From the NCBI RefSeq assembly GCF_001428335.1, contig NZ_LMSG01000001.1, positions 372,841-436,840 on the forward strand: a stretch of DNA of 64,000 nt. The letters are read 5' to 3'. This DNA comes from Arthrobacter sp. Soil762. Its GTDB lineage: Bacteria; Actinomycetota; Actinomycetes; Actinomycetales; Micrococcaceae. The notes under the pieces were generated by a model that worked only from the letters and a program-made list of their open reading frames with translations, had not been told where the DNA came from and did no database searches. Positions 17,472 to 26,015 of this stretch are shown here, piece after piece. A program made the position numbers and the translations under genes. Numbering within the stretch: the stretch's first letter is position 1; each line of letters begins with the position of its first letter.

Positions 17472-18278
17472 TCAGGTCCGGCGAAGCGTCAGAATCTGTT
17501 CGGCGCGGCCGAACGGACCCTGAAGATCGTGCAGGACGGTGGACGTGAGGCCAATCCCGTCGGTTCCGAAGGAGACCGCGTTGTCCAGGCCCAGCCATTC
17601 GTCCTCGGGCCTGCGGTACATGTGGATCTGCAGGTCCAGGTTGGGGAAGGCATAGCTGTCCTTGCCCGGCGGGACCCTGGCCGCGATCCCGTTGGCTGTG
17701 TCAACGAGGCCCATCAGGCGGGCCAGGTCGCCGCTGTCGGCTTTGTCCGTCAGGGGGTGCTGGGTGCGGAGCCAGACGATGCCGGCTCCGGGCCGGTGGC
17801 CCTCGGCCACGCGCATCTCCAGGGACCGGATGTAGCCGCCTGGCCAGATGGCGGCGCCGTCGAACGGTTTGCATTCATCCGGTGCCGGGATGGTGGTGTC
17901 CTCGACGGCGGCAACCGCGGACGTGTCGCTGGTGATCATCCGCCACGCGGTGGCGCGGATGGCCACCCGCCCGTTGGCTACCAGCTCTGCCTGCAGGAGC
18001 TCGATGGTCCGGCCGGGGCGGAGGGTGGTGGTTTCGATGTGGAACCCGCCACCCGGGATCAGGCCCAGGATCTCGTAGCTCAGCCGGGCCATCCGCATGT
18101 CGGCGCGGGGCTCGTGGCGCTCCAGGCTGTCCGCCATCAGGCCGGAGGCGGGCGCCATGTGCTGTTCGTGCTCGTTCCAGGCCCCCTGGGCGTGGATGGT
18201 GGAGCGGAAGTGGCCGCCGCCCAGCGCCTGGTAGTAGAAGTCGCCGTCGGCCAGTTCCGGGAGTGCAGCAGTCAACAT
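17472..18278 (-). CDS. Thioesterase family protein (TesB-like double hotdog)
   Basis: Protein of 268 residues with the acyl-CoA thioesterase II-like double-hotdog layout. N-terminal GGHFRSTIHAQGAWNEHEQH is followed by LMADSLERH and a second half with RTQHPLTD and DTANGIAARVPP. It would hydrolyse acyl-CoA or related thioesters. It is the third gene of a close set: heme oxygenase, VTT-domain protein, thioesterase, with gaps of 3 and 27 bases. Start ATG has AAAGGG close by. Confidence 0.75.
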   Translation of the reverse strand: MLTAALPELADGDFYYQALGGGHFRSTIHAQGAWNEHEQHMAPASGLMADSLERHEPRADMRMARLSYEILGLIPGGGFHIETTTLRPGRTIELLQAELVANGRVAIRATAWRMITSDTSAVAAVEDTTIPAPDECKPFDGAAIWPGGYIRSLEMRVAEGHRPGAGIVWLRTQHPLTDKADSGDLARLMGLVDTANGIAARVPPGKDSYAFPNLDLQIHMYRRPEDEWLGLDNAVSFGTDGIGLTSTVLHDLQGPFGRAEQILTLRRT

Positions 18279-18305
18279 TGACCCTTTCGCTTGTTCGTGT
18301 GCGGC

Positions 18306-18818
18306 TCAGCCCACCCTATCCGCATTGCCCGCCTCCGCCTGCTCGGCAGCGCTCCCCCTCGGCTGGCGCCGCCGGCGTACCAGCAGCCACGCGATAAGTC
18401 CCGCGGCCGCGGCGGCCAGCACGGCAAGCCCCCACGGGGACCCGGCAGCCAGCGCCAGCCACGCCTCCACCGCGGCGAGCCCGACGGTGGCATAGATCAG
18501 GGCCCAGAGGATGGAACCGGCGACGGCGGCGGGAAGGTAGCGCCGCAGCGGCATCTTCGCAGCACCGGCGGCGAGGTTAACGGCCGTCTGCAGGCCGATG
18601 GTCAGGAACGAAAGGGTCACGGCGAACGGTCCCCACCGGCGAACGAGCGCCTTCGCCTGGCCGGCGCGCTGGCCGTTCCAGGACGACGCGAACCGCGTGT
18701 GTTCCACGCCGGCTGCCGCTCCCCGGCCGATCCAGTACGTCACATTGACGCGCAGCATAACAATGGCGAACAGGCTGGCCGCTGCCACGCCGAAGGGCAG
18801 ATCCAGGAACTGGTCCAT
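18306..18818 (-). CDS. VTT/DedA-like membrane protein
   Basis: Membrane protein of 170 residues with about four hydrophobic helices. The central part RRWGPFAVTLSFLTIGLQTAVNLAAG and the GSILWALIYATVG helix fit the VTT (DedA/SNARE-associated) domain, though it is shorter than typical DedA proteins. Such proteins act in lipid flipping and membrane homeostasis. It starts three bases after the heme oxygenase stop, so the two are co-transcribed. The C-terminus is basic and then Ala/Glu rich. Confidence 0.68.
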   Translation of the reverse strand: MDQFLDLPFGVAAASLFAIVMLRVNVTYWIGRGAAAGVEHTRFASSWNGQRAGQAKALVRRWGPFAVTLSFLTIGLQTAVNLAAGAAKMPLRRYLPAAVAGSILWALIYATVGLAAVEAWLALAAGSPWGLAVLAAAAAGLIAWLLVRRRRQPRGSAAEQAEAGNADRVG

Positions 18819-18821
18819 GGG

Positions 18822-19490
18822 TCAGGCCGCGGGCTGCGGTCGGGCCCCGACGGCGGACTGCAGGTCCGCGAAGATGCTGCCGTTGAGCCGGAAGGCGTGG
18901 GCGGCGTGGGCCAGCACCTCCTCGGTCCGGTCCTTGTCCAGCGGCAGGGCGTCCAGCCGTAGCCGGTAGCCGTCCTTGTACTGCTTCATCTTCCCGATGC
19001 CGGGAAAGATGTAGAAGTTCAGGCCGTCGTCCGGGATTCCGTAGTGCCGCTGGACCAGGCGGTGGATGATCTGCCCGCCGGACAGGTCCCCGAGCAGCCG
19101 AACGTAGTGGTTGGCGAGCATAAACTCGGCACTGTGGTGTTCGCGGATCAGGGTGGCGTAGGCCGTGGTGGCCGGGACGGTGACAATCCGGCCGTCCGCC
19201 AGCCGGTCCTGCCAGCCGGCACCGTAATGGAACGCCATGTCCGCCTCGAGGGCAGCCATGCCTTCCAGGGCGGGGTCCAGGCACCCTGCCAGCAGCGGAT
19301 CAGAACCGTACTCGGACCGCGCCACCGATTCCATGGCACCGTACACCGTGTACAGCTGGGCAGTGAGGGCAGCGACGGCGGCCGCGTCCAGCCTGCCCTC
19401 GAGCAGGTCGCCCATAAACGGGGACGACTCAGCTTCTTCGTGGGCAGCACTGGTGGACTGTTTGAGCAACACGGAGAGCGGGGCGGTCAT
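18822..19490 (-). CDS. Biliverdin-producing heme oxygenase
   Basis: Heme oxygenase of 222 residues, opening heme to biliverdin, CO and iron. The proximal ligand is His17 in TSAAHEEAE. The distal helix GDLSGGQIIHR, with its flexible glycines, is intact, as is FYIFPGIGKMKQYKDGYR. The ATG at 19490 is preferred to the GTG at 19502 for the GAGGA five bases upstream. An iron-box-like palindrome overlaps the promoter, suggesting induction by iron starvation as for corynebacterial hmuO. No heme uptake genes are adjacent. Confidence 0.93.
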   Translation of the reverse strand: MTAPLSVLLKQSTSAAHEEAESSPFMGDLLEGRLDAAAVAALTAQLYTVYGAMESVARSEYGSDPLLAGCLDPALEGMAALEADMAFHYGAGWQDRLADGRIVTVPATTAYATLIREHHSAEFMLANHYVRLLGDLSGGQIIHRLVQRHYGIPDDGLNFYIFPGIGKMKQYKDGYRLRLDALPLDKDRTEEVLAHAAHAFRLNGSIFADLQSAVGARPQPAA

Positions 19491-19542
19491 TTTCTTCCTC
19501 ACGCGCAGCAGGGGGTCGGAACACCATTATGGCGCACCGCAC

Positions 19543-19556
19543 TTAGGCAACCCTAA
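19543..19556. promoter_or_regulatory. DtxR/IdeR-type iron box upstream of heme oxygenase
   Basis: On the minus strand the sequence is TTAGGGTTGCCTAA, with perfect 5-base TTAGG/CCTAA arms. It matches 12 of 14 bases of the first part of the DtxR/IdeR consensus (TTAGGTTAGCCTAA). A CATAAT -10 hexamer (19531-19526) lies downstream, so bound repressor would cover the -35 region. Confidence 0.6.
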
Positions 19557-19558
19557 TC

Positions 19559-20077
19559 TCACCCCTCCAGCATGCGCGTCCGCAGGTCCGGCCACGATGT
19601 TGCGAAACCGGGATGGAGTTCCTTCAGGTCCACCGCAGCCAACGGAACCCACTGGAGTTCGAGGCTTTCCGGATCGCTGATTACGGGCTCAAAAGGCACG
19701 GTCACCAGCACTACAACGGTGGTGTAGGACCAGTAGCCGAAGTCCAGCACAGACGTGAAGAGGACGCTCACATCCGCGGCCGGTACCGCGGCTTCCTCGT
19801 GCGCCTCGCGGAGGGCCCCGGTGACTGCGTCCTCGCCCTGGTGCAATGCTCCGCCGGGCAGACCCCAGGTACCACCGTTATGGCTCCACAGCGCGCGGTG
19901 CTGCAGGAGAACACCCTTGCCGGGGTCATAAGCCAGCACGCCGGCGGCACCGAACCTGCCCCAGAACTTGCCGCGCCCGCCGTCCACCCAGGCGTCACCG
20001 GGGTCCCGCGGACCGGTCCGGACCGGCGGAATCGTGAGGTTCGCGTCAGGGGACGTGGCAGCCAAGGAGTGATCCAT
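19559..20077 (-). CDS. NUDIX hydrolase
   Basis: Protein of 172 residues with a Nudix box following GX5EX7REUXEEXGU (GGALHQGEDAV then REAHEEA), the last glycine replaced. Flanking GRFGAAGVLAYD and SLELQWVPL strands complete the fold. These enzymes cleave nucleoside diphosphates linked to another group; substrate unknown. The start lacks a clear ribosome site and has CAGACT six bases upstream, a possible leaderless start. Confidence 0.9.
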   Translation of the reverse strand: MDHSLAATSPDANLTIPPVRTGPRDPGDAWVDGGRGKFWGRFGAAGVLAYDPGKGVLLQHRALWSHNGGTWGLPGGALHQGEDAVTGALREAHEEAAVPAADVSVLFTSVLDFGYWSYTTVVVLVTVPFEPVISDPESLELQWVPLAAVDLKELHPGFATSWPDLRTRMLEG

Positions 20078-20131
20078 TTCACCAGTCTGACACGTGCCCG
20101 GTGGCCCGGACGCGCGGCCGCCCGCGGCGCG

Positions 20132-20332
20132 TCAGCCGGCCTGTCCCGCGTGACCGCGTTCGACGGCGAAATCACCGCCCGGGTACATAACGGTTTCGTG
20201 TCCGTCGTCGAACCTGACCAGGTAGGGCGGATGACCTTCCTGCCCACGGACTTCCACGATCACGCCGTGCCGGTCCGAAGACCCGACGGTCCTCCCCCGG
20301 ACGATAATCCTGTCGCCCTGCGCTGCCTCCAT
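20132..20332 (-). CDS. DUF1918 small protein
   Basis: Protein of 66 residues of the SH3-like DUF1918 family, with GDRIIVRGRTVG, HGVIVEVRGQEG and PYLVRFDDGHE as signatures. It is a single small beta-barrel of unknown function, common in actinobacteria. The ATG at 20332 is taken because GGAGG lies eight bases upstream; a TTG five codons earlier would overlap that site. Confidence 0.82.
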   Translation of the reverse strand: MEAAQGDRIIVRGRTVGSSDRHGVIVEVRGQEGHPPYLVRFDDGHETVMYPGGDFAVERGHAGQAG

Positions 20333-20385
20333 GGCAATCACCTCCAAGCCCCAGAGTACGACTGACGGGGACCGCGGAACAGGGG

Positions 20386-20946
20386 TCAGTCGCGTTCCGC
20401 GTCGCGGTTCCCGGAAATACGCTGCAGGTCAGGTCCCTGAGACGCGATGAGCCGGGCAGCGTGGCGCAGCGCATCGTCGGGGTCCCGGTGCCAGCGGGTG
20501 ATGACGACGTCGGCGCGCTGGCGGCCGCTTTCGCCCAGTGCCTGCAGCAACGGAACCACAACGTTGGCAATCAGGGGGTCCACCAGCTCACCGGTCTGCG
20601 CGGTTCTGATGAAGCCCTCCAGCCGGGTCAGGTCAGAGTGGCGGAGGAGGGCCACCCGGGACTGCAGCAGCACCACGGCCGCGAGCCGCCTCTCATAGAC
20701 CGGCCGCCTGCCGGGACCGGGCCGGCCCCAGAGGAGAGATGCCAAAGCGGTCACCTCATCGTGGCCAAGGTCCTTGAACTTCCTGCCGGCGTCGCGGATG
20801 GTGCCGCGTACGGCTCCCACCGACGATCCGTAGGATCCCAGTGCCCCGCCAACCCGGGACTCCACGTCTTCCGCCCGGTACCAGGCGCCCTCATTCTGCA
20901 GGGTGGCGTCGATGAAGCCGGCAGCCTCCTGCACACGCTCATTCAC
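20386..20946 (-). CDS. HEAT-repeat protein, DNA alkylation repair (AlkD)-like
   Basis: Alpha-helical protein of 186 residues. The stretch FKDLGHDEVTALASLLW, then PVYERRLAAVVLLQ, resembles the AlkC/AlkD pattern in which helix pairs wrap around DNA. AlkD removes N3/N7-alkylpurines. It is shorter than typical AlkD, and the specific catalytic Asp/Trp could not be placed with confidence. It overlaps the TraR/DksA-like gene by ATGA and follows it in an operon. Confidence 0.55.
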   Translation of the reverse strand: MNERVQEAAGFIDATLQNEGAWYRAEDVESRVGGALGSYGSSVGAVRGTIRDAGRKFKDLGHDEVTALASLLWGRPGPGRRPVYERRLAAVVLLQSRVALLRHSDLTRLEGFIRTAQTGELVDPLIANVVVPLLQALGESGRQRADVVITRWHRDPDDALRHAARLIASQGPDLQRISGNRDAERD

Positions 20947-21302
20947 TGCGCCCTACCGGTGGCCGCGTGGAGGATGCAGAACGGCGTCGACGGGCGGGCT
21001 TCGAGCCGTCCCTCCGCGATGGGGTCCCCGCACACGGCGCACGTTCCGTACGTGCCCGCTGCAATCCGCGCCAGGGCAGCGTCCACCTGGTCAAGTCCCG
21101 CACTGCTCTGCTTCAGGAGCGCCGAGGCCTGCGACAGCTCGAACGCAATGGTGGAACCCTCGGGGTCGTGCTCGTCATCCACATTGGAATCCTGGCGGGC
21201 GGCGTTGGCCGACGAAATGTCCGCACGGAGGGCGGGGAGGAGCGCGAGTTTCCGGGTGCGCTCTTCCTCCAGCAGAACCCGGAACCGTTCAAAATCGGGC
21301 AT
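20943..21302 (-). CDS. TraR/DksA-type zinc finger protein
   Basis: Protein of 119 residues: a helical hairpin (about 1-80) and a C-terminal zinc-finger motif, CAVCGDPIAEGRLEARPSTP followed by FCILH. The fourth ligand is His instead of Cys. DksA-like proteins bind the RNA polymerase secondary channel; the acidic tip residues of true DksA are not clear here, so this may be a distant relative. The ATG has no ribosome site; TAGGCT lies exactly six bases upstream, so the mRNA is probably leaderless. It is translationally coupled to the AlkD-like gene. Confidence 0.8.
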   Translation of the reverse strand: MPDFERFRVLLEEERTRKLALLPALRADISSANAARQDSNVDDEHDPEGSTIAFELSQASALLKQSSAGLDQVDAALARIAAGTYGTCAVCGDPIAEGRLEARPSTPFCILHAATGRAQ

Positions 21303-21441
21303 GGGAAAAGCCTAGTGGTTCGGGTCTCGACAAGCGCCGCCGGCGGGAGGATGCTGGCAAGCGTAAGCGCCTCAGATGCGGTCTGGCAGCCAGGGACAGA
21401 AAGCTGCCGGACACAAAACCAACAGAGAAAGTCTGCGTGTC

Positions 21442-21822
21442 ATGCCTACAAACATCGTCACAGAACTGGCAGTCAAGTCCCACAACACACCGGATGAGAA
21501 GCGCCGGCCGGAGAAAACCGAAGTGGATGTCGTCAACCTGGGCGACTACACGGTTGGCCGGTTGACGTTCAGTCCCGGCTGGCGCTGGTCGGACTGCATC
21601 AAGCCGGTGGTCCAGACCGAGTCCTGCCAGAACAACCACGTCGGATACTGCGTTGCCGGTGCCCTCAACGTCGAGACCACCGATGGCAACCGGATCAGCA
21701 TCAGCGCCGGCGACTCTTACACCATTCCACCAGGGCATGACGCCTGGGTGGACGGCGACGAAGCCTTCGTCGGCATTGAATTCTTCAGCGCCGCGGAATT
21801 CGCCAAGGCCCCGGGAACATGA
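21442..21822 (+). CDS. Cupin domain protein
   Basis: Protein of 126 residues with a single small beta-barrel of the cupin type. The second half shows the pattern HVGYCVAGALNVETTDG and AGDSYTIPPGHDAWVDG; the first metal-binding cupin motif is degenerate (GWRWSDCIKPV), so metal binding is uncertain. Role unknown, perhaps ligand binding or stress related. It converges with the transglycosylase gene. Confidence 0.75.
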   Translation: MPTNIVTELAVKSHNTPDEKRRPEKTEVDVVNLGDYTVGRLTFSPGWRWSDCIKPVVQTESCQNNHVGYCVAGALNVETTDGNRISISAGDSYTIPPGHDAWVDGDEAFVGIEFFSAAEFAKAPGT

Positions 21823-21844
21823 CCCGGCTGCCGTCCCCGGCAGG

Positions 21845-23137
21845 TCAGTACCAGTTGTTGGCCACGGAATGGTTCCACGCGCCGCACGGTGACCCGTAGC
21901 GGTCAGCGATGTACGACAGTCCCCAATTGACCTGGGTCCGGTAGCTCGTGAGCCAGTCGCTTCCCGCGCTGGCATACTTGCTGGCCGGCAGCGACTGGGC
22001 GATGCCGTATGCGCCCGAGTACGGGTTGGTGGCGGTAGTCAGCCAGTTCGACTCCTTGGTCCACAGCGACGCCAGGCACGGAAACTGGTCCTGGCCCCAG
22101 CCGTAGGCGCCCAACTGCCCGGCCGCGTAGGTTTTTGCGCCGGCGGGGTCGTTGACAGCGCCTCCCGGCACGGAAGGCACGACGACGACGGGCGGCGGGA
22201 CCGGCGTCGGGCTCGGGACTGGAGGCGGGGCGGGCACGCCCGGTACAGCAGGTGGGGACGGAGCCGGTTTCTGGGCAGCGGCGAGGGCCGCCGCCCTGGC
22301 TGCCGCCTCCGCCTGTTGGCGTGCCTGTTCCTGCGCCGCGGCCCGCTTGGCGGCCTGCGCCGTTTCGTATGCGGCCAAGGCCACCTGGCCCTGCCGGAAC
22401 TCCCCCTCCACCGCAGCGGTGGTGCCCTTGAGGGAGGCCAGCTGCGCGGTCAGTTCCTGGCCGCGCTCCTGCTGCTCCGCGATCTGCCGGGACATGGCCT
22501 GCTGGGCGGATTGGGCGGCGTCGAGCTTGGTTCTGGCTTCGCCGGACAGGCGCTCGCGCTCGGCCCTGGCCGCCTGCTCCTGCTCGGCCAGGGCACGGGA
22601 AATGCGTTCGGCGGCTGCGGATTTGTTGACCAGGGCGGCAGTCTTATCGCTGACGATCTGGACGATGTTCAGGCCTTGGATGCTGTTGTTCTGCACGGCG
22701 TCGAGGGCAACGAAGAAACCCATGTTGGTTCCACCGGTCTTGTACGACTGGGCCGCCAGGGCACCGATTTCCTTCTTGTACTGTCCCAGTTCGGCCGCGG
22801 CGCGTGCCGTCTGGGCCGTGAGTACGTCCACAGTGGAAGTGGCGGCCTGAAGTGCCGCTTCGGCCTTGGCGTACTCCGCGGCGGACGTTACGGCCGCATT
22901 GCCCAGCGCCTCTGCCTCAGTCTGGAGACCGCCCAGCAGCCCATTGATCCTGGTGACTTCTGCCGCTTTGCCGGCCTCGCTTTGCTTGGCGTTCTGGACG
23001 TCCTGCCACGAGGGATACCCGCCAGGCGGCGCGTCGTCGGCGGCATGCGAGGGAAGCAGCGCAGCCGACCCCACCAGGGCGACCGCCAGCAGGCCGGCGA
23101 GGGCGGGCAGCCTCATTTTTTGAGCAATCCGGGACAT
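21845..23137 (-). CDS. Secreted coiled-coil protein with C-terminal lytic transglycosylase-like domain
   Basis: Exported protein of 430 residues. A Sec signal peptide (1-32, LPALAGLLAVALVGSAALLPSHA) is followed by a long Ala/Glu/Gln-rich coiled coil (about 45-285). A Pro/Val linker leads to a lysozyme-like domain (about 335-430) with the catalytic-glutamate context LASLWTKESNWL and YSGAYGIAQ, ending in WY. The coiled coil resembles FtsEX-regulated hydrolase activators, so it may place the enzyme at the septum. It is divergent to the LysM-NlpC/P60 hydrolase gene. Confidence 0.85.
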   Translation of the reverse strand: MSRIAQKMRLPALAGLLAVALVGSAALLPSHAADDAPPGGYPSWQDVQNAKQSEAGKAAEVTRINGLLGGLQTEAEALGNAAVTSAAEYAKAEAALQAATSTVDVLTAQTARAAAELGQYKKEIGALAAQSYKTGGTNMGFFVALDAVQNNSIQGLNIVQIVSDKTAALVNKSAAAERISRALAEQEQAARAERERLSGEARTKLDAAQSAQQAMSRQIAEQQERGQELTAQLASLKGTTAAVEGEFRQGQVALAAYETAQAAKRAAAQEQARQQAEAAARAAALAAAQKPAPSPPAVPGVPAPPPVPSPTPVPPPVVVVPSVPGGAVNDPAGAKTYAAGQLGAYGWGQDQFPCLASLWTKESNWLTTATNPYSGAYGIAQSLPASKYASAGSDWLTSYRTQVNWGLSYIADRYGSPCGAWNHSVANNWY

Positions 23138-23329
23138 AGTTGGTGAGCTTACCGGGCATATACGGATTATGGGGCCTGACCTGCAACATCGTTACCGAGG
23201 AGCGAGAAAACCCGGGCAGAAGCACGGGCGGATTTCACGCCTACATTCCGTTACCGGAATGTGACATTGCCGATAATTGGAAGTTATGGTCATCCCGTGA
23301 CCTGGCTCAAGCCGGGACATTCCCGTCAG

Positions 23330-23520
23330 TATGCCGAGCCCTGCCGCTGACCGGGACCCCAGCGCATTCCACTGGCAGGGACGGGGGAACCGCGTTTCCA
23401 CGGCTTTCGTTCGAAGCCTTGGGGTTAAGCCGGTATCGCTCCGTCCCGTGCGGAGCCGTAACCGGCCGGGTGTCTCCGACCCGAACCCGACAGCTCACCC
23501 CGCAGGCATGGGAGAGGCGA
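23330..23520 (+). ncRNA. ydaO-type cyclic di-AMP riboswitch
   Basis: The leader of the next gene carries blocks typical of the ydaO motif: GCCGAGCCCTGCCGCTG (about 23333), GGCAGGGACGGGGGAACC (23374-23391), TTGGGGTTAAGCCGG (23419-23433) and CGACAGCTCACCCCGCAGG (about 23488-23506), followed by the purine-rich GGGAGAGG ribosome site. In actinobacteria this class controls rpf, LysM and NlpC/P60 wall hydrolase genes and turns them off when c-di-AMP is high. Boundaries are approximate. Confidence 0.82.
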
Positions 23521-23526
23521 TCACCC

Positions 23527-24357
23527 GTGTCAAAGAACTTCACTGCCGCACGCCATCATGCGACTCCTGTCCGCTCCACCGTCCCCGTCGGCCCGTCCGC
23601 AATGGCCAAAGCCCGCGCATTGACGTTCGGCCGGCCTGCACTCGTTGCTGTTGCCGCATCCGGTCTGCTCTTCTGCGTAGGCACCCCCGCACAGGCCGGC
23701 GTCCACGGACCCGACAATTCCGGGACCGTCCATGTTCAGGGCCAGACCAGCGCTCCGGTAGCAGCTCCCGTGGCTGCTCCGGCAGCTGCGGCCACCGTCT
23801 ACACCATCGTGTCCGGCGACACCTTGGGTGCGATTTCCGCGTCCTACGGCGTTGCCCTCAACGACGTCCTGTCGGTCAACGGCCTGACGATGACCACCAT
23901 CATCTACCCCGGCGACCAGATCCAGATCCCGGGCGCCGGCTACACCGCTCCCGCTCCAGTGGCGAAGGCAGCAGCAGCCCCCACCGCGCCGGCCAACACC
24001 GGCGTCTATCCGGCTTCCACTTCTGCCCCGGTGGCCCAGGCTCCGGCCGGCTCGCTGGGCGCGGCCATCCTGGCTTCCGCCAACTCCCAGCTCGGCATCC
24101 AGCAGGACTGCACCGCCATGGTGGAGAAGGCGCTGCGCTCGGTGGGTAAAAGCGTGGGTGACCTGGCTCCCGGCCAGTTCTTCCAGTACGGCCCGGTGGT
24201 GGGCACACCGGCCGCAGGGGATCTGGTCATCACGGCCGGCCATGTGGGCGTCTACGCCGGCAACGGCCAGGTTGTCAGTGGCGGGGTGGACGGTTACAAA
24301 ACCGAAGTGCACTCCATCAGCTGGCTCGCCGGAGCGTCCTTCGTCCGCGTAGCGTGA
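23527..24357 (+). CDS. LysM-NlpC/P60 peptidoglycan hydrolase
   Basis: Secreted wall hydrolase of 276 residues. A long signal sequence (about 25-57, ALTFGRPALVAVAASGLLFC) precedes one LysM repeat (YTIVSGDTLGAISASYGV ... VLSVNG). After an Ala/Pro linker comes an NlpC/P60-like papain-fold domain with Cys (QQDCTAMV) and His (AGHVGVYAG). It would cleave stem peptides. GTG 23527 follows GGGAGAGG at nine bases and the riboswitch; reading frames further upstream run through the riboswitch and are not translated starts. Confidence 0.87.
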   Translation: MSKNFTAARHHATPVRSTVPVGPSAMAKARALTFGRPALVAVAASGLLFCVGTPAQAGVHGPDNSGTVHVQGQTSAPVAAPVAAPAAAATVYTIVSGDTLGAISASYGVALNDVLSVNGLTMTTIIYPGDQIQIPGAGYTAPAPVAKAAAAPTAPANTGVYPASTSAPVAQAPAGSLGAAILASANSQLGIQQDCTAMVEKALRSVGKSVGDLAPGQFFQYGPVVGTPAAGDLVITAGHVGVYAGNGQVVSGGVDGYKTEVHSISWLAGASFVRVA

Positions 24358-24426
24358 TCCGACCATGCTCGACGGCCGCGGGCGGCACCCAGCCGCGCGC
24401 CGCCGTCGTCCATCCCTGGTGTTCGC

Positions 24427-25890
24427 TCAGGTCCCGCAGAAGGTCCGGTAGCTCCCGAAGTCTTCAGGGGCGGGGCCGGCGTAGCGTTCCAGCCCGGGGC
24501 GCCGCGTGTACGGATCGGCCAGGACGTCCACCAACCGGTTGAATGGGTCCAGCTCGCCCGCGATAGCCGAGTCCAGAGCCTCTTCAACCAGGTGGTTCCT
24601 GGGGATGTAGACGGGGTTGACCCGGTCCATCAGGTCCGCGTCCGGCGCCAGGGACAGCCACCGTGCGGCCCAGGCGTCGAAGGCGCCCGGGTCCGCAAAC
24701 ATGGACCGCGCAGTTTCCGGGGTGCCGCGGGCCGCCGAGCCGAGGCTCCGGAAGAAGGACGTGTAATCCACCTGGCCGTCCTGGAGCAGCGCCAACACGC
24801 CGTCCACCAGAGGCGACGCGACGTCGTCGTGCGCGTCCGGGCGCAGCCCAAGCTTGGACTTCATGCCGGCTGACCAGGCAGCGCTGTACAAGGCGCGGAA
24901 GGCGCCGAGGGATTCAACGGCGAGCGCCACGGCCTGGTCCTGGTCTTCATGGAGCAGGGGCAGGAGTGCTTCGGCGAGCCGGGTGAGGTTCCATTCGGCG
25001 ATGACCGGCTGGTTGGCGTAGGCGTAGCGTCCGTCCGCGTCGATGGAGCTGTAGACCGCGCCGGGGTTGAAGGCATCCATAAACGCGCAGGGACCGTAGT
25101 CGATGGTCTCGCCGGAGATGGCCATGTTGTCGGTGTTCATCACGCCATGGACGAAGCCCACCAGCATCCATTGCGCCACGAGGGACGCCTGCGCGGCTAT
25201 GACCGCCTCGAAGAACGCGAGATAGGGCTTGTCGGCGAGCGCCACGTCCGGGTAATGGCGGCTGATGGCATGATCGGCCAGGCGGCGCAGAAGGTCCGTC
25301 TCGCCGTTGACGCGGGCGAACTGAAAGCTGCCGACGCGCAGGTGGCTGCTCGCCACCCGGGTGAGCACCGCCCCGGGCAGCATCGTTTCGCGGCGGACGG
25401 GCCGGCCCGTGGCCACCACGGCGAGGGACCTCGTGGTGGGGATGCCCATGGCATGCATGGCTTCGCTGACGATGTACTCGCGCAGCATGGGACCGACGAC
25501 GGCTTGACCGTCACCTGCGCGGGCGAAGGGTGTCCGGCCGGAGCCCTTGAGGTGGATGTCCCGAAGCTGCCCGTGGATGTCCGTTACCTCCCCCAGCAGG
25601 AGGGCCCGCCCGTCGCCAAGCAGGGGTGAGTAGCCGCCGAACTGGTGGCCGGCATAGGCCTGGGCCACCGGTGTGGCACCTTCAGGAATCTGGTTGCCGA
25701 TGAGCAGCCGCGTTCCCTCGGGCGTCCGCAGGGACGACGGGTCCAGGCCCAGTTCGCCGGCCAACGGCTCGTTCAGGACCAGCAGCTGCGGGTCAGGTGC
25801 TTCTTCCGCCTGCCAGGGAACCGCCAGCTCCTCGAGTTCGCGGGCGAAACGCCCGCCGAAGGTGAGCGTTAGTGGGATTGCGGTGCTCAT
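24427..25890 (-). CDS. selO: SelO family protein adenylyltransferase (YdiU)
   Basis: Pseudokinase-fold enzyme of 487 residues that transfers AMP to proteins under redox stress. Conserved blocks: [23 protein letters not shown], the [14 protein letters not shown] loop, [47 protein letters not shown], and the C-terminal FCGT, where other SelOs have the redox Cys or selenocysteine. The ATG has TAGTCT exactly six bases upstream, so it may be leaderless, although AAGG is also near. Monocistronic. Confidence 0.94.
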   Translation of the reverse strand: MSTAIPLTLTFGGRFARELEELAVPWQAEEAPDPQLLVLNEPLAGELGLDPSSLRTPEGTRLLIGNQIPEGATPVAQAYAGHQFGGYSPLLGDGRALLLGEVTDIHGQLRDIHLKGSGRTPFARAGDGQAVVGPMLREYIVSEAMHAMGIPTTRSLAVVATGRPVRRETMLPGAVLTRVASSHLRVGSFQFARVNGETDLLRRLADHAISRHYPDVALADKPYLAFFEAVIAAQASLVAQWMLVGFVHGVMNTDNMAISGETIDYGPCAFMDAFNPGAVYSSIDADGRYAYANQPVIAEWNLTRLAEALLPLLHEDQDQAVALAVESLGAFRALYSAAWSAGMKSKLGLRPDAHDDVASPLVDGVLALLQDGQVDYTSFFRSLGSAARGTPETARSMFADPGAFDAWAARWLSLAPDADLMDRVNPVYIPRNHLVEEALDSAIAGELDPFNRLVDVLADPYTRRPGLERYAGPAPEDFGSYRTFCGT

Positions 25891-25936
25891 CCTTCAAGAC
25901 TACCCGTGGCCGCGGGTGAGCGCCCCGCCCTCCCAG

Positions 25937-25992
25937 CTGAGTAGCGCTATCTGTCGTTCTGGAGGCTCAAAACGTCAGATAGCGCTACTCAG
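25937..25992. repeat. 56-bp near-perfect palindromic element
   Basis: Arms 25937-25956 (CTGAGTAGCGCTATCTGTCG) and 25973-25992 are complementary except for one base, around a 16-base loop. It sits between the dienelactone hydrolase stop and the selO start. It could terminate the upstream gene, but the long self-complementary arm with an internal AGCGCT looks like a dispersed palindromic repeat. Confidence 0.75.
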
Positions 25993-26015
25993 ATCCGACG
26001 TACTGGCGTCACCCC

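Noticed and set aside
23140..23526. N-terminal extension of the LysM protein back to 23140
   Set aside because: The frame runs through the riboswitch; the signal peptide and ribosome site fit the GTG at 23527.
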